Positions 1-8,055 are shown, numbered from the stretch's first letter. The stretch is DNA of 12,064 nt from an uncultured Lachnospiraceae bacterium (GCA_905235345.1 CAJOLO010000037.1:1-12064), one strand, 5' to 3'. Made by a program: numbers and translations. The notes: generated by a model not told the origin, from the sequence alone.

Positions 1-2
1 AA

Positions 3-536
3 TTTCTTAATGAGCTGCCACATACCACATTCGATGAAAACCAGTTACATGCATTTATCATTTCAGATATAAAGGATTATGATAAATGTATCTGCGAGGT
101 GGAGAGGTTTCTGCCTTATGTTGATAACTGGGCAACCTGTGACCAGATGTCACCGAAGATATTTAAGAAGAACAGGGAATTACTTCTTGAGCGTATCAGG
201 GAGTGGATCGTGTCTGATAAGACATATACGGTGAGATTTGCGATTAAGATGCTGATGATCCATTTTCTGGATGAGGATTTTGATGTTTCATATCTTGATA
301 TGGTTGCGGAGGTAAGGTCTAAGGAGTATTATGTCAATATGATGATCGCATGGTATTTCGCAACGGCTTTGGCAAAACAGTACGAGGCAACAGTTCCTTA
401 CATTGAGGAAAAAAGGCTGGAACCATGGACGCATAACAAGGCGATTCAGAAGTCGATAGAGAGCAGGCGGGTCACTGAGAAGCAGAAGGAGTATCTTAAG
501 ACACAGAAGGTGAAGCCGGAAGTCCGACTGCAATAG
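3..536 (+). CDS. DNA alkylation repair protein, AlkD-like (5' partial)
   Basis: The reading frame is open from the left edge, so the N-terminus is missing; 177 residues are visible and the stop is TAG. The protein is all-helical and matches the AlkD/AlkC HEAT-like repeat family of DNA glycosylases, which excise positively charged alkylated bases such as 3-methyladenine and 7-methylguanine. The motif NWATCD is visible (W43 and D47 of the visible part), followed by R78 in TVRFAI and W117 in MIAWYF. The spacing from R78 to W117 (39 residues) equals that between R148 and W187 of Bacillus cereus AlkD, and W43/D47 matches its W109/D113 spacing, so the active site looks complete. The C-terminal part (PWTHNKAIQKSIES) is also typical of Clostridia members. 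An internal GTG at 99 is not a plausible start because the family homology continues upstream of it. It appears unrelated to the signalling genes that follow, which have their own promoter. Confidence 0.9.
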   Translation, partial: FLNELPHTTFDENQLHAFIISDIKDYDKCICEVERFLPYVDNWATCDQMSPKIFKKNRELLLERIREWIVSDKTYTVRFAIKMLMIHFLDEDFDVSYLDMVAEVRSKEYYVNMMIAWYFATALAKQYEATVPYIEEKRLEPWTHNKAIQKSIESRRVTEKQKEYLKTQKVKPEVRLQ

Positions 537-552
537 ACGATGGGTAGTTAAC

Positions 553-580
553 TTGAGATCGTATCTCACACGAATACAAT
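553..580 (+). promoter_or_regulatory. Sigma-A-type promoter of the response regulator gene with an embedded inverted repeat
   Basis: A TTGAGA -35 at 553-558 and a TACAAT -10 at 575-580 are separated by 16 bases, each one mismatch from consensus. The inverted repeat TGAGAT-CGT-ATCTCA at 554-568 overlaps the -35 and spacer, so it could be an operator, possibly for the regulator encoded downstream. There is no T-run after it, so it is not a convincing terminator for the repair gene. Confidence 0.5.
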
Positions 581-607
581 GTTTTACAGGTCAATACGGA
601 GGCATAC

Positions 608-1273
608 ATGAAACACATTACGATAATAGAGGATGATATTGCACTTAACAACGGAATAGTCCTTGCTCTGAAAAATGATGATTACGCATTTAGGCAGATA
701 TTTAAACTGGGTGATTATAAAGAAGAGTCAACAGATCTCATAATTCTCGATGTAAATCTTCCGGATGGAAATGGATTTGATTTCTTGAAAAAAATCAGGG
801 AAACATCGGAAGTACCGGTTATCATACTGACGGCAAATGATCTTGAAACAGATGAGGTAATGGGGCTTACGCTTGGTGCGGACGATTATATTACCAAGCC
901 GTTCAGCCTTATGGTTTTAAGAGCAAGGATAGATAAGGTCCTGAAAAAAGCTGATCAGGGAAAAGGCTGCATTTATTGTGATGACAACTATGTGTTTGAT
1001 TTTGAAAGGATGGAGTTTAAAATTAAGGGTATACCTGTGGAGCTTAGCAAGACCGAGCAGAAACTTCTCAGACTGTTGACAGATAATCGTGGAATTACGC
1101 TAACAAGGGATCGTCTTATAGATTCTATATGGACTGATGGGGCAGAGTATGTGGATGAAAATGCATTATCCGTTACAGTGAACAGACTGCGGGGAAAACT
1201 AGCAGTTAAAGGAGCTGAATCACCGATACGTACGGTGTATGGGCAGGGGTACGCATGGAAGAAGGATGTATAA
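608..1273 (+). CDS. OmpR/PhoB-family response regulator
   Basis: This 221-aa two-domain regulator has a receiver domain (about residues 2-115) and a winged-helix DNA-binding domain (about 125-219). The phosphorylation pocket is visible: acidic pair D9/D10, phospho-acceptor D48 in LIILDVNLPDG, T75 and K97 in ITKPF. The winged-helix signature runs from LSKTEQKLLRLL through the NALSVTVNRLRGKL recognition region to the terminal GYAWK hairpin. GGAGG sits 6 bases before the ATG. The receiver is slightly shorter than usual between the second helix and the D48 strand. The next gene is its cognate kinase, 44 bases downstream. By family and context it should activate or repress the ABC transporter genes further along, as in BceRS- or VncRS-type systems. 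Target promoters are not proven by the sequence. Confidence 0.93.
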   Translation: MKHITIIEDDIALNNGIVLALKNDDYAFRQIFKLGDYKEESTDLIILDVNLPDGNGFDFLKKIRETSEVPVIILTANDLETDEVMGLTLGADDYITKPFSLMVLRARIDKVLKKADQGKGCIYCDDNYVFDFERMEFKIKGIPVELSKTEQKLLRLLTDNRGITLTRDRLIDSIWTDGAEYVDENALSVTVNRLRGKLAVKGAESPIRTVYGQGYAWKKDV

Positions 1274-1317
1274 CCGGAAAGAATTGAATGTAAAGAGAAG
1301 ATTATGAAAGGCTGCCT

Positions 1318-2244
1318 ATGTTTGAAAATAAGACGATAGAACGAATTGAAAAGATGCTTGACAGTGCAATAGATGGTGAGTTTAAGGAAAATGATTATGA
1401 CGAAAGCAGGCTGTCAAGACTGGAGTCAAAATGGAAGAAATATCTTGCAACCTCGCAGATTGCTAAGAATCAGCTGGATGATACAAAGAAGAATCTGAAG
1501 AGCTTAATATCAGACATTTCTCATCAGACGAAAACACCGATGGCGAATCTCAAGTTATATTCCGAACTTTTAGGTGAACGGCTGAATGACAGGCCGGATA
1601 TTACCGAAGAGGACAAGAGGCTTATAGCTGAGATAAAAAGTCAGACGGATAAACTTGATTTTTTATTTCAGTCTCTTACTAAGATGTCAAGGCTTGAGAG
1701 TAATATTATAGAAGTGAAGCCGGAGAAGACAGATGTGGTGTCGTTTGTAGAAGGTGTTGTGGATTCTATGAGAACACAGGCGGAAATGAAGAATATAGCT
1801 CTGTACTTTGATAATATAAATGCAGAATCATATATATGCAATAATAGTGATGCATATATGACCGGTGATAAGAAAATGCCGTCCGAACACAATGCAATAG
1901 GTGAAGCATGTTTTGATACAAAATGGACACGAGAGGCTTTATCAAATATAATAGACAATGCAATTAAATATTCCCCTTCTGAAAGTACGATTACGGTTTC
2001 AATCATACCTTATGAGATGTATGCGGCAATTTCTGTTAAAGATGAAGGAATTGGGATTTCCGAGGAAGAAAGTGCCAGGATATTTGACCGTTTCTATCGA
2101 GGATATGAGGTTGCTGACAAGGAGGGTGTTGGCCTTGGTTTGTATCTGGCAAGAGAGATACTTCGCAAGGAAAACGGATATATAAAAGTTAAATCTGAAA
2201 CGGGAAAAGGGTCGGAATTGATAATGTATCTATGGAGAGGATAA
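1318..2244 (+). CDS. Sensor histidine kinase without transmembrane segments
   Basis: This 308-aa kinase has the H-box ISHQTKTPMANL with phospho-acceptor H69 and an ATP-binding domain with N-box NIIDNAIKYS (210-219), G1 box DEGIGIS (242-248), F-box IFDRFYRG and G2 box GVGLGL (270-275). All expected catalytic motifs are present. The first 60 residues are charged and probably coiled-coil; no hydrophobic membrane helix or extracellular loop is seen, so it should be cytosolic. It presumably phosphorylates the regulator encoded just upstream. Like other kinases paired with Bce/Mac-type transporters, it may get its signal from the transporter rather than sensing ligand itself; this is inference. Residues 169-198, between the first strand of the ATPase domain and the conserved FDTKWTREAL segment, form a longer, polar, Asn/Ser-rich insert than I expect in this family. 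An AAAGG lies about 9 bases before the ATG. Confidence 0.92.
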   Translation: MFENKTIERIEKMLDSAIDGEFKENDYDESRLSRLESKWKKYLATSQIAKNQLDDTKKNLKSLISDISHQTKTPMANLKLYSELLGERLNDRPDITEEDKRLIAEIKSQTDKLDFLFQSLTKMSRLESNIIEVKPEKTDVVSFVEGVVDSMRTQAEMKNIALYFDNINAESYICNNSDAYMTGDKKMPSEHNAIGEACFDTKWTREALSNIIDNAIKYSPSESTITVSIIPYEMYAAISVKDEGIGISEEESARIFDRFYRGYEVADKEGVGLGLYLAREILRKENGYIKVKSETGKGSELIMYLWRG

Positions 2245-2306
2245 AGTGCCGGTACTAATGATAAAAACTGCATTATTTATCATAGTAAAAACAATACCAA
2301 ATATAT

Positions 2307-2335
2307 TTGATTTTATGTTATTAAAAGAGTATAAT
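2307..2335 (+). promoter_or_regulatory. Promoter of the diguanylate cyclase gene
   Basis: A TTGATT -35 at 2307-2312 and a perfect TATAAT -10 at 2330-2335 are separated by 17 bases, inside the 160-base gap after the kinase gene. Transcription would start near 2342, giving a leader of about 70 bases that contains the palindrome CAGATATCTG (2375-2384). The promoter implies that the cyclase can be expressed independently of the two-component genes. Confidence 0.6.
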
Positions 2336-2410
2336 GTGAAGATATAAATATTTTTTAATGACAGATAAAATAATCAGATATCTGCCATCAATACAATAGA
2401 GGAGATGCAG

Positions 2411-3523
2411 ATGAAAGGTTTTTTACATGCTGTAAAGCAGGTGTTTTCAGGTGATCGTGCAATAAACGAACGAAAGAAATATCAGGTGATCGAATTTTTG
2501 ATCGCTATGATTCATCTGTTTTTTACGGTGATATTTTTTAGCGTACATATATGGGTGTTGTTTGGATATAATGTATTTGCTGTCATTTATTATATATCAA
2601 TGGTGTTGGTTACAGGAAAAGTGAAAAAATACAATTTTGTGTTTGTCTCGGCATTTATGGAGATTTTGTTCCATTCGGTGCTGGCATCAATTCTGCTTGG
2701 ATGGGATTGGGGTTTTATGATCTATACAATGGGACTTGTACCGATTACCTTCTATGTATGTTATACCATAAAAGATCTTAATCAAAATGTAGCTGTTTCT
2801 GCTATAGCATCAATGATAGTGTGTATTGTGTATTTTGTAGTGAACACGATTACCGAAACAAGTACGCCGGTGTTGGGTGAGGATTATCCACAAAATATAA
2901 TTGATTTTATGTATTATTTCAACACGGCATTGACATTTGTATTTCTGTGGGTGATTTCGGTTCTGTTTGCATTGGAGATACGTTTTATGCAGCGTAGTCT
3001 TGAGAAGGAGAATCATTCTCTTGAAAATCTTGCTAATTATGATCCGCTTACCCATCTTCTTAACAGGAGAAGTATGAATAGTTATATGAGTCAGGCACAT
3101 GATCGGGCAGACACGACAAATAAACCATTTTGCCTTATTATGGCAGATATAGATGATTTCAAAAGAGTAAATGATACCTACGGTCATAGCGCAGGAGATG
3201 AAGTTTTGATCAGAGTGGCTGCGATTATTTCGGGAAATGTACGTAAAGAGGATCAGGTGTGTCGCTGGGGTGGTGAGGAGATTCTGGTACTTGTCAAGGC
3301 GGATAAAGAGACAACAATCCGGGTGGCAGAGAGAATCCGTAATGATGTACAGACTGCTGTTGTAAACAGTGATGATGGTGACATATCGGTCACACTTACA
3401 ATGGGAGTAGTGCAGTATCATTCGGGAGATAATGTACACAACATGATTGATAAGGCGGATCAGAGACTATATTATGGTAAGAACCACGGAAAGAATCAGG
3501 TAGTGGCAGAATATACGACCTAA
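2411..3523 (+). CDS. Membrane-bound GGDEF diguanylate cyclase
   Basis: About 370 aa. The N-terminal half has about six hydrophobic helices (roughly residues 28-48, 51-68, 76-97, 101-119, 129-146 and 169-191) with no recognised sensor family. A short linker leads into a GGDEF domain starting at NYDPLTHLLNRR. The domain makes cyclic di-GMP from two GTP. The metal-binding Asp of MADIDDFKRVND (D246) and the active-site RWGGEE (GGEE 287-290) are intact. The allosteric product-inhibition I-site RxxD (R278, D281) lies exactly five residues before GGEE. Two in-frame ATGs exist at 2405 and 2411; GAGGAG touches the first and is six bases from the second, so 2411 is chosen. The gene has its own promoter and is followed by a hairpin terminator. 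No EAL or HD-GYP phosphodiesterase is in the window. Confidence 0.92.
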   Translation: MKGFLHAVKQVFSGDRAINERKKYQVIEFLIAMIHLFFTVIFFSVHIWVLFGYNVFAVIYYISMVLVTGKVKKYNFVFVSAFMEILFHSVLASILLGWDWGFMIYTMGLVPITFYVCYTIKDLNQNVAVSAIASMIVCIVYFVVNTITETSTPVLGEDYPQNIIDFMYYFNTALTFVFLWVISVLFALEIRFMQRSLEKENHSLENLANYDPLTHLLNRRSMNSYMSQAHDRADTTNKPFCLIMADIDDFKRVNDTYGHSAGDEVLIRVAAIISGNVRKEDQVCRWGGEEILVLVKADKETTIRVAERIRNDVQTAVVNSDDGDISVTLTMGVVQYHSGDNVHNMIDKADQRLYYGKNHGKNQVVAEYTT

Positions 3524-3583
3524 TAATAGGACCTGAATTCTTTCAAAAACGTTATAATTAAGAAATATTCTCGAAAGGATTGT

Positions 3584-3622
3584 ATGTTATCATTAAGAGC
3601 AGTAGAAATACTGCTCTTTTAA
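3584..3622 (+). CDS. Possible 12-aa leader peptide overlapping the terminator hairpin
   Basis: A short ORF encodes MLSLRAVEILLF and stops at TAA in the T-run of the hairpin at 3595-3620. AAAGGA (3574-3579) stands four bases upstream of the ATG, a usable if slightly close ribosome binding site. Most of its codons make up the hairpin itself, so a ribosome translating it would prevent the hairpin from forming. A TATAAT-like element at 3553-3558 could start a leader transcript but lacks a good -35. It may be chance; there is no independent evidence of translation. Confidence 0.3.
   Translation: MLSLRAVEILLF
3595..3620 (+). terminator. Rho-independent terminator or attenuator before the ABC genes
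   Basis: The perfect 10-bp stem AAGAGCAGTA / TACTGCTCTT closes on a GAAA tetraloop and is followed by a T-run. It ends the diguanylate cyclase transcript and lies 39 bases before the ATPase start, so read-through control here would set transporter expression. The A-rich 5' arm also makes it weakly bidirectional. Confidence 0.8.
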
Positions 3623-3658
3623 TATTTGAAAAGAATACAGAAAAACAGGAGGATGTTT

Positions 3659-4318
3659 ATGATACTACAGGCAAAGGATTTAAAGAAATATTACGGTGAA
3701 GGAGAAACTGAGGTAAAGGCTCTTGACGGTGTTGATCTTGAAGTTGAAAGGGGGGAGTTTGTAAGTATAGTCGGAACAAGCGGAAGCGGGAAATCAACCT
3801 TGTTGCACATGCTGGGAGGACTTGATACTCCGACATCAGGAACTGTTATAATAGATGATAAAGATATTTCAGAGCTTTCAGGTGATGCACTTTGCATTTT
3901 CCGCAGGAGAAAGATTGGATTCGTGTTCCAGAGTTATAATCTGGTGCCGTCATTAAATGTATATGATAATATTATTCTTCCGCTTCAGCTTGACGGTGCA
4001 GATATAGACAAGGAATATATAGATAATGTTATCACCATATTAGGACTTTCAAAGAAGCTTAACAGTCTTCCGTCAAAGCTTTCCGGAGGACAACAGCAGA
4101 GAGTGGCAATTGCAAGGGCATTAGCGGCAAAGCCGGCAATAATTTTAGCAGATGAGCCCACCGGCAATCTTGATTCGAAGACCAGTCAGGATGTACTCGG
4201 GTTGTTAAAAACCTCAGGCCAGAGGTTTGTTCAGACCATTGTTATGATAACTCACAACGAGGAGATTGCACAGATGGCAGACCGTATCGTGCGTATTGAA
4301 GACGGGAAGATAGTGTGA
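3659..4318 (+). CDS. ABC transporter ATP-binding protein, MacB/LolD/BceA type
   Basis: This 219-aa ATPase has all nucleotide-binding motifs: Walker A GTSGSGKST (39-47), Q-loop Q91 in FVFQSYNLVPSLNV, signature LSGGQQQR (141-148), Walker B IILADEP (161-167) with the catalytic Glu, D-loop GNLDS, and switch His H199. The phrases ALDGVDLEVERGEF and ADEPTGNLDSKTS are typical of the ATPases that pair with FtsX-like permeases (MacB, LolD, BceA, SalX). The start was set at 3659 because AGGAGG (3647-3652) is six bases upstream; earlier in-frame ATGs at 3626 and 3653 lack correct spacing. It powers the permease encoded 34 bases downstream, at the inner face of the membrane. The likely job is peptide or antibiotic export or removal, with expression controlled by the upstream two-component system. 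The substrate cannot be read from sequence. Confidence 0.94.
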   Translation: MILQAKDLKKYYGEGETEVKALDGVDLEVERGEFVSIVGTSGSGKSTLLHMLGGLDTPTSGTVIIDDKDISELSGDALCIFRRRKIGFVFQSYNLVPSLNVYDNIILPLQLDGADIDKEYIDNVITILGLSKKLNSLPSKLSGGQQQRVAIARALAAKPAIILADEPTGNLDSKTSQDVLGLLKTSGQRFVQTIVMITHNEEIAQMADRIVRIEDGKIV

Positions 4319-4352
4319 TTGCAGTGGAACTAAGAAGAAAGGAAATAAAAAG

Positions 4353-6950
4353 ATGAAAAAAATTAACAATAAAAAAGCAATTCGTAAGCTTTCTGTCAGC
4401 AGTATGAAAACAAATGTAAAAAAATACATTTTACTGATCGTTGCCGTGGCATTAACATCGCTCATGTTTACATCCATTTTTACCATATTAGGCAGTCTGT
4501 TTTATGAAGTACAGCTTTCATATCTGCGGCAATACGGTTCTGATGCCCATGCGGGTTATTTTTTAAGTCCTGCGGAGTACGAAAAGATAAAGAATGATCC
4601 GGCAATCAAGATGATATCCTATGATATCCTGGTGGGAGAAGTGAGAAATGTTGAACTTGGCAGACTTCAAAATCAGGTCTTTTATTCCGAACCTGAAAGT
4701 GCACGTATGAATTACTGTTATCCTGAAACGGGAATGATGCCAAAAGCAGAAAATGAGATTGTTACCAGTGATCTGGTATTGGAGAAGCTGGGAGTACCGG
4801 CAAAGATTGGAAGTCACGTACCCTTGACTATCAATATAGGTGGCGAAGAGATTACCGGGGATTTTATACTGTCCGGGTATTTCAGAGGTGATATAATCAG
4901 TGATTATCAGTCTGTGCTTGTTTCAAAAGCTTTTCAGGAAAAGTATGCACCGCTGCCGGACGATTATGTTGTTCCGGGACGGATGTTTGCCCGCTTTAAA
5001 TTCTCCAATTCATTTAATATATTTGGAAAAGTGAAATCGCTTTCAAAAAGGAACGATATAGGTGATGACGTTCCTGTATGGTATAATATGGGCTATTTCT
5101 TTATCTTATCTAACGGCATTGATTTTTCAACGGTCAGGATTATTGTGTTATTACTGTTTACTGTTTTTCTGTCGGGCTATTTGATCATTTACAATATATT
5201 TTATATAAATGTACTTTCAGATATCAGAGAATACGGATTACTTAAGACAATAGGTACAACCGGTAAACAATTAAAAAAAATCGTGCGAAAAAGAGCTGCA
5301 CTTATTTCAATAATTGGAATCCCGCTCGGTATGGCACCGGGTATTATTGCAGGTGCATTGTTGCTTCCCAAACTATCTGATGAGATAAATACAGTATCCT
5401 TTGACAAAGGACAGGTATATATGAATATATGGATATTACTCGGTTCAGCTTTGTTTTCATATGTTACTGTTCTGGTCAGTGCAAGTAAACCATGCAAGAT
5501 GGCAGGGCAGGTGTCACCTATAGAAGCGGTTCGATTGACGGATAGTGAGGTGGGGTCAAAACGCGGGAAAAAAATTGTGGTAGTAATGTCGTTGTCACTT
5601 GCTCTGGTCGTGCTTAACAATGTATTTAGCATTGCGAATAGCTTTACCGGAGGAGAAGATCTTTTGGCCGATTATTTTGTTCAGGATACTACATTGGATA
5701 ATCCGGGAGTATCTAACAAGGTTTTTGACGGAGTCACAAAGGAATTTTTACAAGAACTGTCCTTAAAAGATGATGTTGAGGAAATAGGAAACGTATATAT
5801 CTGCGGTGATCAACATATTTTTAAGGATAGTGACTGGAAAAAGCTTCAGGAAAGAGTATTGGAAAATGATAGTGTGAAGAGCACGATTGAATCAGATTAT
5901 GATTCCGATACGCAGTTTCTTGACAATCTGTCAGGTTCCGATGAATATAATTCGAAAATGTATATGGAGGATTTAAATCGTCGTAAATCTCTTGACGGAC
6001 TTACTTATGGAATCAATAAAATGATAGCGGATAAGCTGATTGTCTTGGAAACTGAGGATGGAAGTAACACGATAGATTGGGAGAAATTTAATTCCGGTCA
6101 ATATGTACTTGTAAATAATTTTCCATGGACATATGATGATGAACCTATTGTCACGTATTTCGAACCGGGCGATAAGGTGTATGTGCAAAGCATGGATGAG
6201 AAGTATATCAAATATGAGAAGTATACTACGAAAAATGGTGATGTGTATGAATTTCCCAGCATGAAAGATGCTCCCTATAAGGAATATGAAGTGTTAGGCG
6301 TAGTTAACATTCCATATGATCTGGGTTGTCAGGCTTTTGGTGAATTTGAGTGTGATTTCTATTTGCCTGAGAATGAATTTTTAGCATTAAACGGGGATAG
6401 GCAGCCTGCGAGAACAGTATTTAACGTAAAAGATGGAAAAAAAGAAGATTTTGAAGTGTGGATAAACAATTATACACATTCTGTCAACCGGAATCTGGAA
6501 TATGTTTCCGAAAAGACTTATATGGAGGAAGATAATTCATTCCGGCAAATGATGAAGGTATGTGGTATTCTGTTGTCAGTGTTGCTTGGTTTGATCGGTG
6601 TGATCAACTTTGCAAACACCATGATAAGCACTATCCAGGCTCGTGCACATGAAATGGCAATGCTTGAAGCAGTTGGTATGACCGGAAAACAGCAGAAGAG
6701 AAAGCTGATTTCAGAGGGACTTTTTTTCTTCCTATGGACTGCAGTTGTTTCTATTGTGCTTTCATCTATCATGAGTATTTATCTGATTAAGAATGCGATA
6801 GTCAATCTTGAATTCTTCAATTGGAAATTCACGCTTTTTCCGGTGCTTGTAGCACTTTCGATAATAGCGGTGATTATAGCTGTCATTCCTTGTGTTGCTT
6901 ATGAGAAAATGCGGAAGGTAAGTGTGGTGGATAGATTAAGAGAAGAATGA
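4353..6950 (+). CDS. FtsX-like ABC transporter permease
   Basis: This 865-aa protein is duplicated in layout. A cytosolic N-terminus is followed by a membrane helix (about 24-50), an extracellular MacB-like domain (50-258), a first FtsX domain with three helices (about 262-395), another helix (407-427), a second large extracellular domain (about 430-735) and a second FtsX domain (about 742-862). The conserved cytosolic coupling loops after the first helix of each FtsX unit are visible: REYGLLKTIGTTGKQLKK and AHEMAMLEAVGMTGKQQKRK. It should form a transporter with the ATPase just upstream (AGAAAGGAAA precedes the ATG). Two extracellular domains distinguish it from BceB, which has one, and fit a family common beside two-component genes in Clostridia. 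The second external domain is acidic and Tyr-rich. The specific substrate is unknown. No strong terminator follows, only the palindrome at 6957-7038. Confidence 0.9.
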   Translation: MKKINNKKAIRKLSVSSMKTNVKKYILLIVAVALTSLMFTSIFTILGSLFYEVQLSYLRQYGSDAHAGYFLSPAEYEKIKNDPAIKMISYDILVGEVRNVELGRLQNQVFYSEPESARMNYCYPETGMMPKAENEIVTSDLVLEKLGVPAKIGSHVPLTINIGGEEITGDFILSGYFRGDIISDYQSVLVSKAFQEKYAPLPDDYVVPGRMFARFKFSNSFNIFGKVKSLSKRNDIGDDVPVWYNMGYFFILSNGIDFSTVRIIVLLLFTVFLSGYLIIYNIFYINVLSDIREYGLLKTIGTTGKQLKKIVRKRAALISIIGIPLGMAPGIIAGALLLPKLSDEINTVSFDKGQVYMNIWILLGSALFSYVTVLVSASKPCKMAGQVSPIEAVRLTDSEVGSKRGKKIVVVMSLSLALVVLNNVFSIANSFTGGEDLLADYFVQDTTLDNPGVSNKVFDGVTKEFLQELSLKDDVEEIGNVYICGDQHIFKDSDWKKLQERVLENDSVKSTIESDYDSDTQFLDNLSGSDEYNSKMYMEDLNRRKSLDGLTYGINKMIADKLIVLETEDGSNTIDWEKFNSGQYVLVNNFPWTYDDEPIVTYFEPGDKVYVQSMDEKYIKYEKYTTKNGDVYEFPSMKDAPYKEYEVLGVVNIPYDLGCQAFGEFECDFYLPENEFLALNGDRQPARTVFNVKDGKKEDFEVWINNYTHSVNRNLEYVSEKTYMEEDNSFRQMMKVCGILLSVLLGLIGVINFANTMISTIQARAHEMAMLEAVGMTGKQQKRKLISEGLFFFLWTAVVSIVLSSIMSIYLIKNAIVNLEFFNWKFTLFPVLVALSIIAVIIAVIPCVAYEKMRKVSVVDRLREE

Positions 6951-6956
6951 TATTTA

Positions 6957-7038
6957 CGCTCCGCTAGGATGCGCAGGAATTTGCATATGAAATATGTCAG
7001 CATAGCTGACGCAAATCCCGCGCCAGGAATCGCGAGCG
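6957..7038. repeat. GC-richer imperfect palindrome between convergent genes
   Basis: Nested arms can be paired: CGCTC (6957-6961) with GAGCG (7034-7038), GCGC (6971-6974) with GCGC near 7019-7023, ATTTGC with GCAAAT (7011-7016), and an inner hairpin GTCAGC-ATA-GCTGAC (6996-7010). The composition is richer in GC than the flanks. It could fold as one long hairpin that stops transcription from both sides, or be a member of a dispersed intergenic repeat family; neither strand has a clear T-run. Confidence 0.5.
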
Positions 7039-7071
7039 AGTCTTGAAGTGGCAATTGATTCAGTGCACAGA

Positions 7072-8055
7072 TTATCTTATGATCGCAAACACAACATCTG
7101 CCACATATAGCAGTACCATAACAGTACCTTCAATACGATTGATATTCTTCTTTGTTATGGAAAAGATATAGGTTACAATACTTATTGCGATCAGAATACA
7201 CATATCATATACCGATGCAAGATTGACCGCTACCGGATGAATGACTGATGATACGCCTAAGATAAGCAGAAGATTGAAGATATTAGATCCTACCGCATTA
7301 CCGACGGCGAGTCCGGTCTCACCTTTTTTGGCAGCTACGATGGAAGTCACAAGCTCGGGAAGAGAGGTTCCAACTGCCACGATCGTAAGACCGATAAGAG
7401 TCTCTGTCATTCCGAATGCTCTTGCAATCGCCTTGGCGCTGTATACAACAGCCTGTCCGCCTGCTACTATCAGTAAGAGACCGGTTATGATAAACAGCGC
7501 ACATTTCCAGATGGGTGTAAGTTCATTCTGGGTTTCATTTTCCGGATGCGTTCTTGCGTCTGCAATCAGTATGATTATATAGATAATAAATGCTGCAATG
7601 AGCAATGCACCTGTTATCCTGCTTACCATTCCCACATTGTCACTCATGGAAATGGCAAAAATATCTCCGGCGCTATTTCCCGATAGCAATGCAATACCGC
7701 CTGTAAGTAACATTACAACAATAGTTGCAATGATAGATAATGGAAAATCCCTTTTGAGTATTCCGCTATCCACGGGAATAGGGTGTATGATTGCACATAT
7801 TCCCAGAACACTTAACAGATTGAATATGTTAGAACCTACAACGTTGGATAAAGCAATCTCGTTTGAACCCGAGAGTGCCGCAGAGGTGCTGACGGCAAGC
7901 TCCGGTGCACTTGTGCCAAGAGCTACTATCGTAAGTCCGATAATAACTCCCGGTACTTTGAAATTCTTTGCAAGACCGGAACTTCCGTCAACGAAGAGGT
8001 CTGCCCCCTTTATAAGTATTACAAAACCTATTATTAAAATTAAAAAATTTATCAT
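7072..8055 (-). CDS. Calcium/sodium antiporter, CaCA family (YrbG/CaxP-like)
   Basis: This 327-aa membrane protein has the two inverted alpha-repeats that define cation/Ca2+ exchangers. Repeat 1 has GLTIVALGTSAPEL (40-53) and SNVVGSNIFNLL (70-81); repeat 2 has GLTIVAVGTSLPEL (222-235) and GNAVGSNIFNLL (252-263). The acidic residues of GTSxPEL bind the transported ions. About ten hydrophobic helices are spread over the whole length, and a short hydrophilic loop (about 166-182) separates the halves. Length is normal for bacterial members. It exchanges Ca2+ for Na+ at the cytoplasmic membrane, usually exporting calcium. The ribosome binding site is weak (GTGAGAA just before the ATG). The gene is convergent with the permease. 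A 177-base leader with two hairpins separates it from a small-protein gene on the same strand, so it may be the last gene of an operon. Confidence 0.93.
   Translation of the reverse strand: MINFLILIIGFVILIKGADLFVDGSSGLAKNFKVPGVIIGLTIVALGTSAPELAVSTSAALSGSNEIALSNVVGSNIFNLLSVLGICAIIHPIPVDSGILKRDFPLSIIATIVVMLLTGGIALLSGNSAGDIFAISMSDNVGMVSRITGALLIAAFIIYIIILIADARTHPENETQNELTPIWKCALFIITGLLLIVAGGQAVVYSAKAIARAFGMTETLIGLTIVAVGTSLPELVTSIVAAKKGETGLAVGNAVGSNIFNLLLILGVSSVIHPVAVNLASVYDMCILIAISIVTYIFSITKKNINRIEGTVMVLLYVADVVFAIIR

Noticed and set aside
2810..3439. A 209-codon reading frame on the - strand inside the cyclase gene
   Set aside because: It lies antisense to a clear GGDEF domain, has no ribosome binding site that I can support and gives a Cys/His/Ile-rich text typical of antisense frames.
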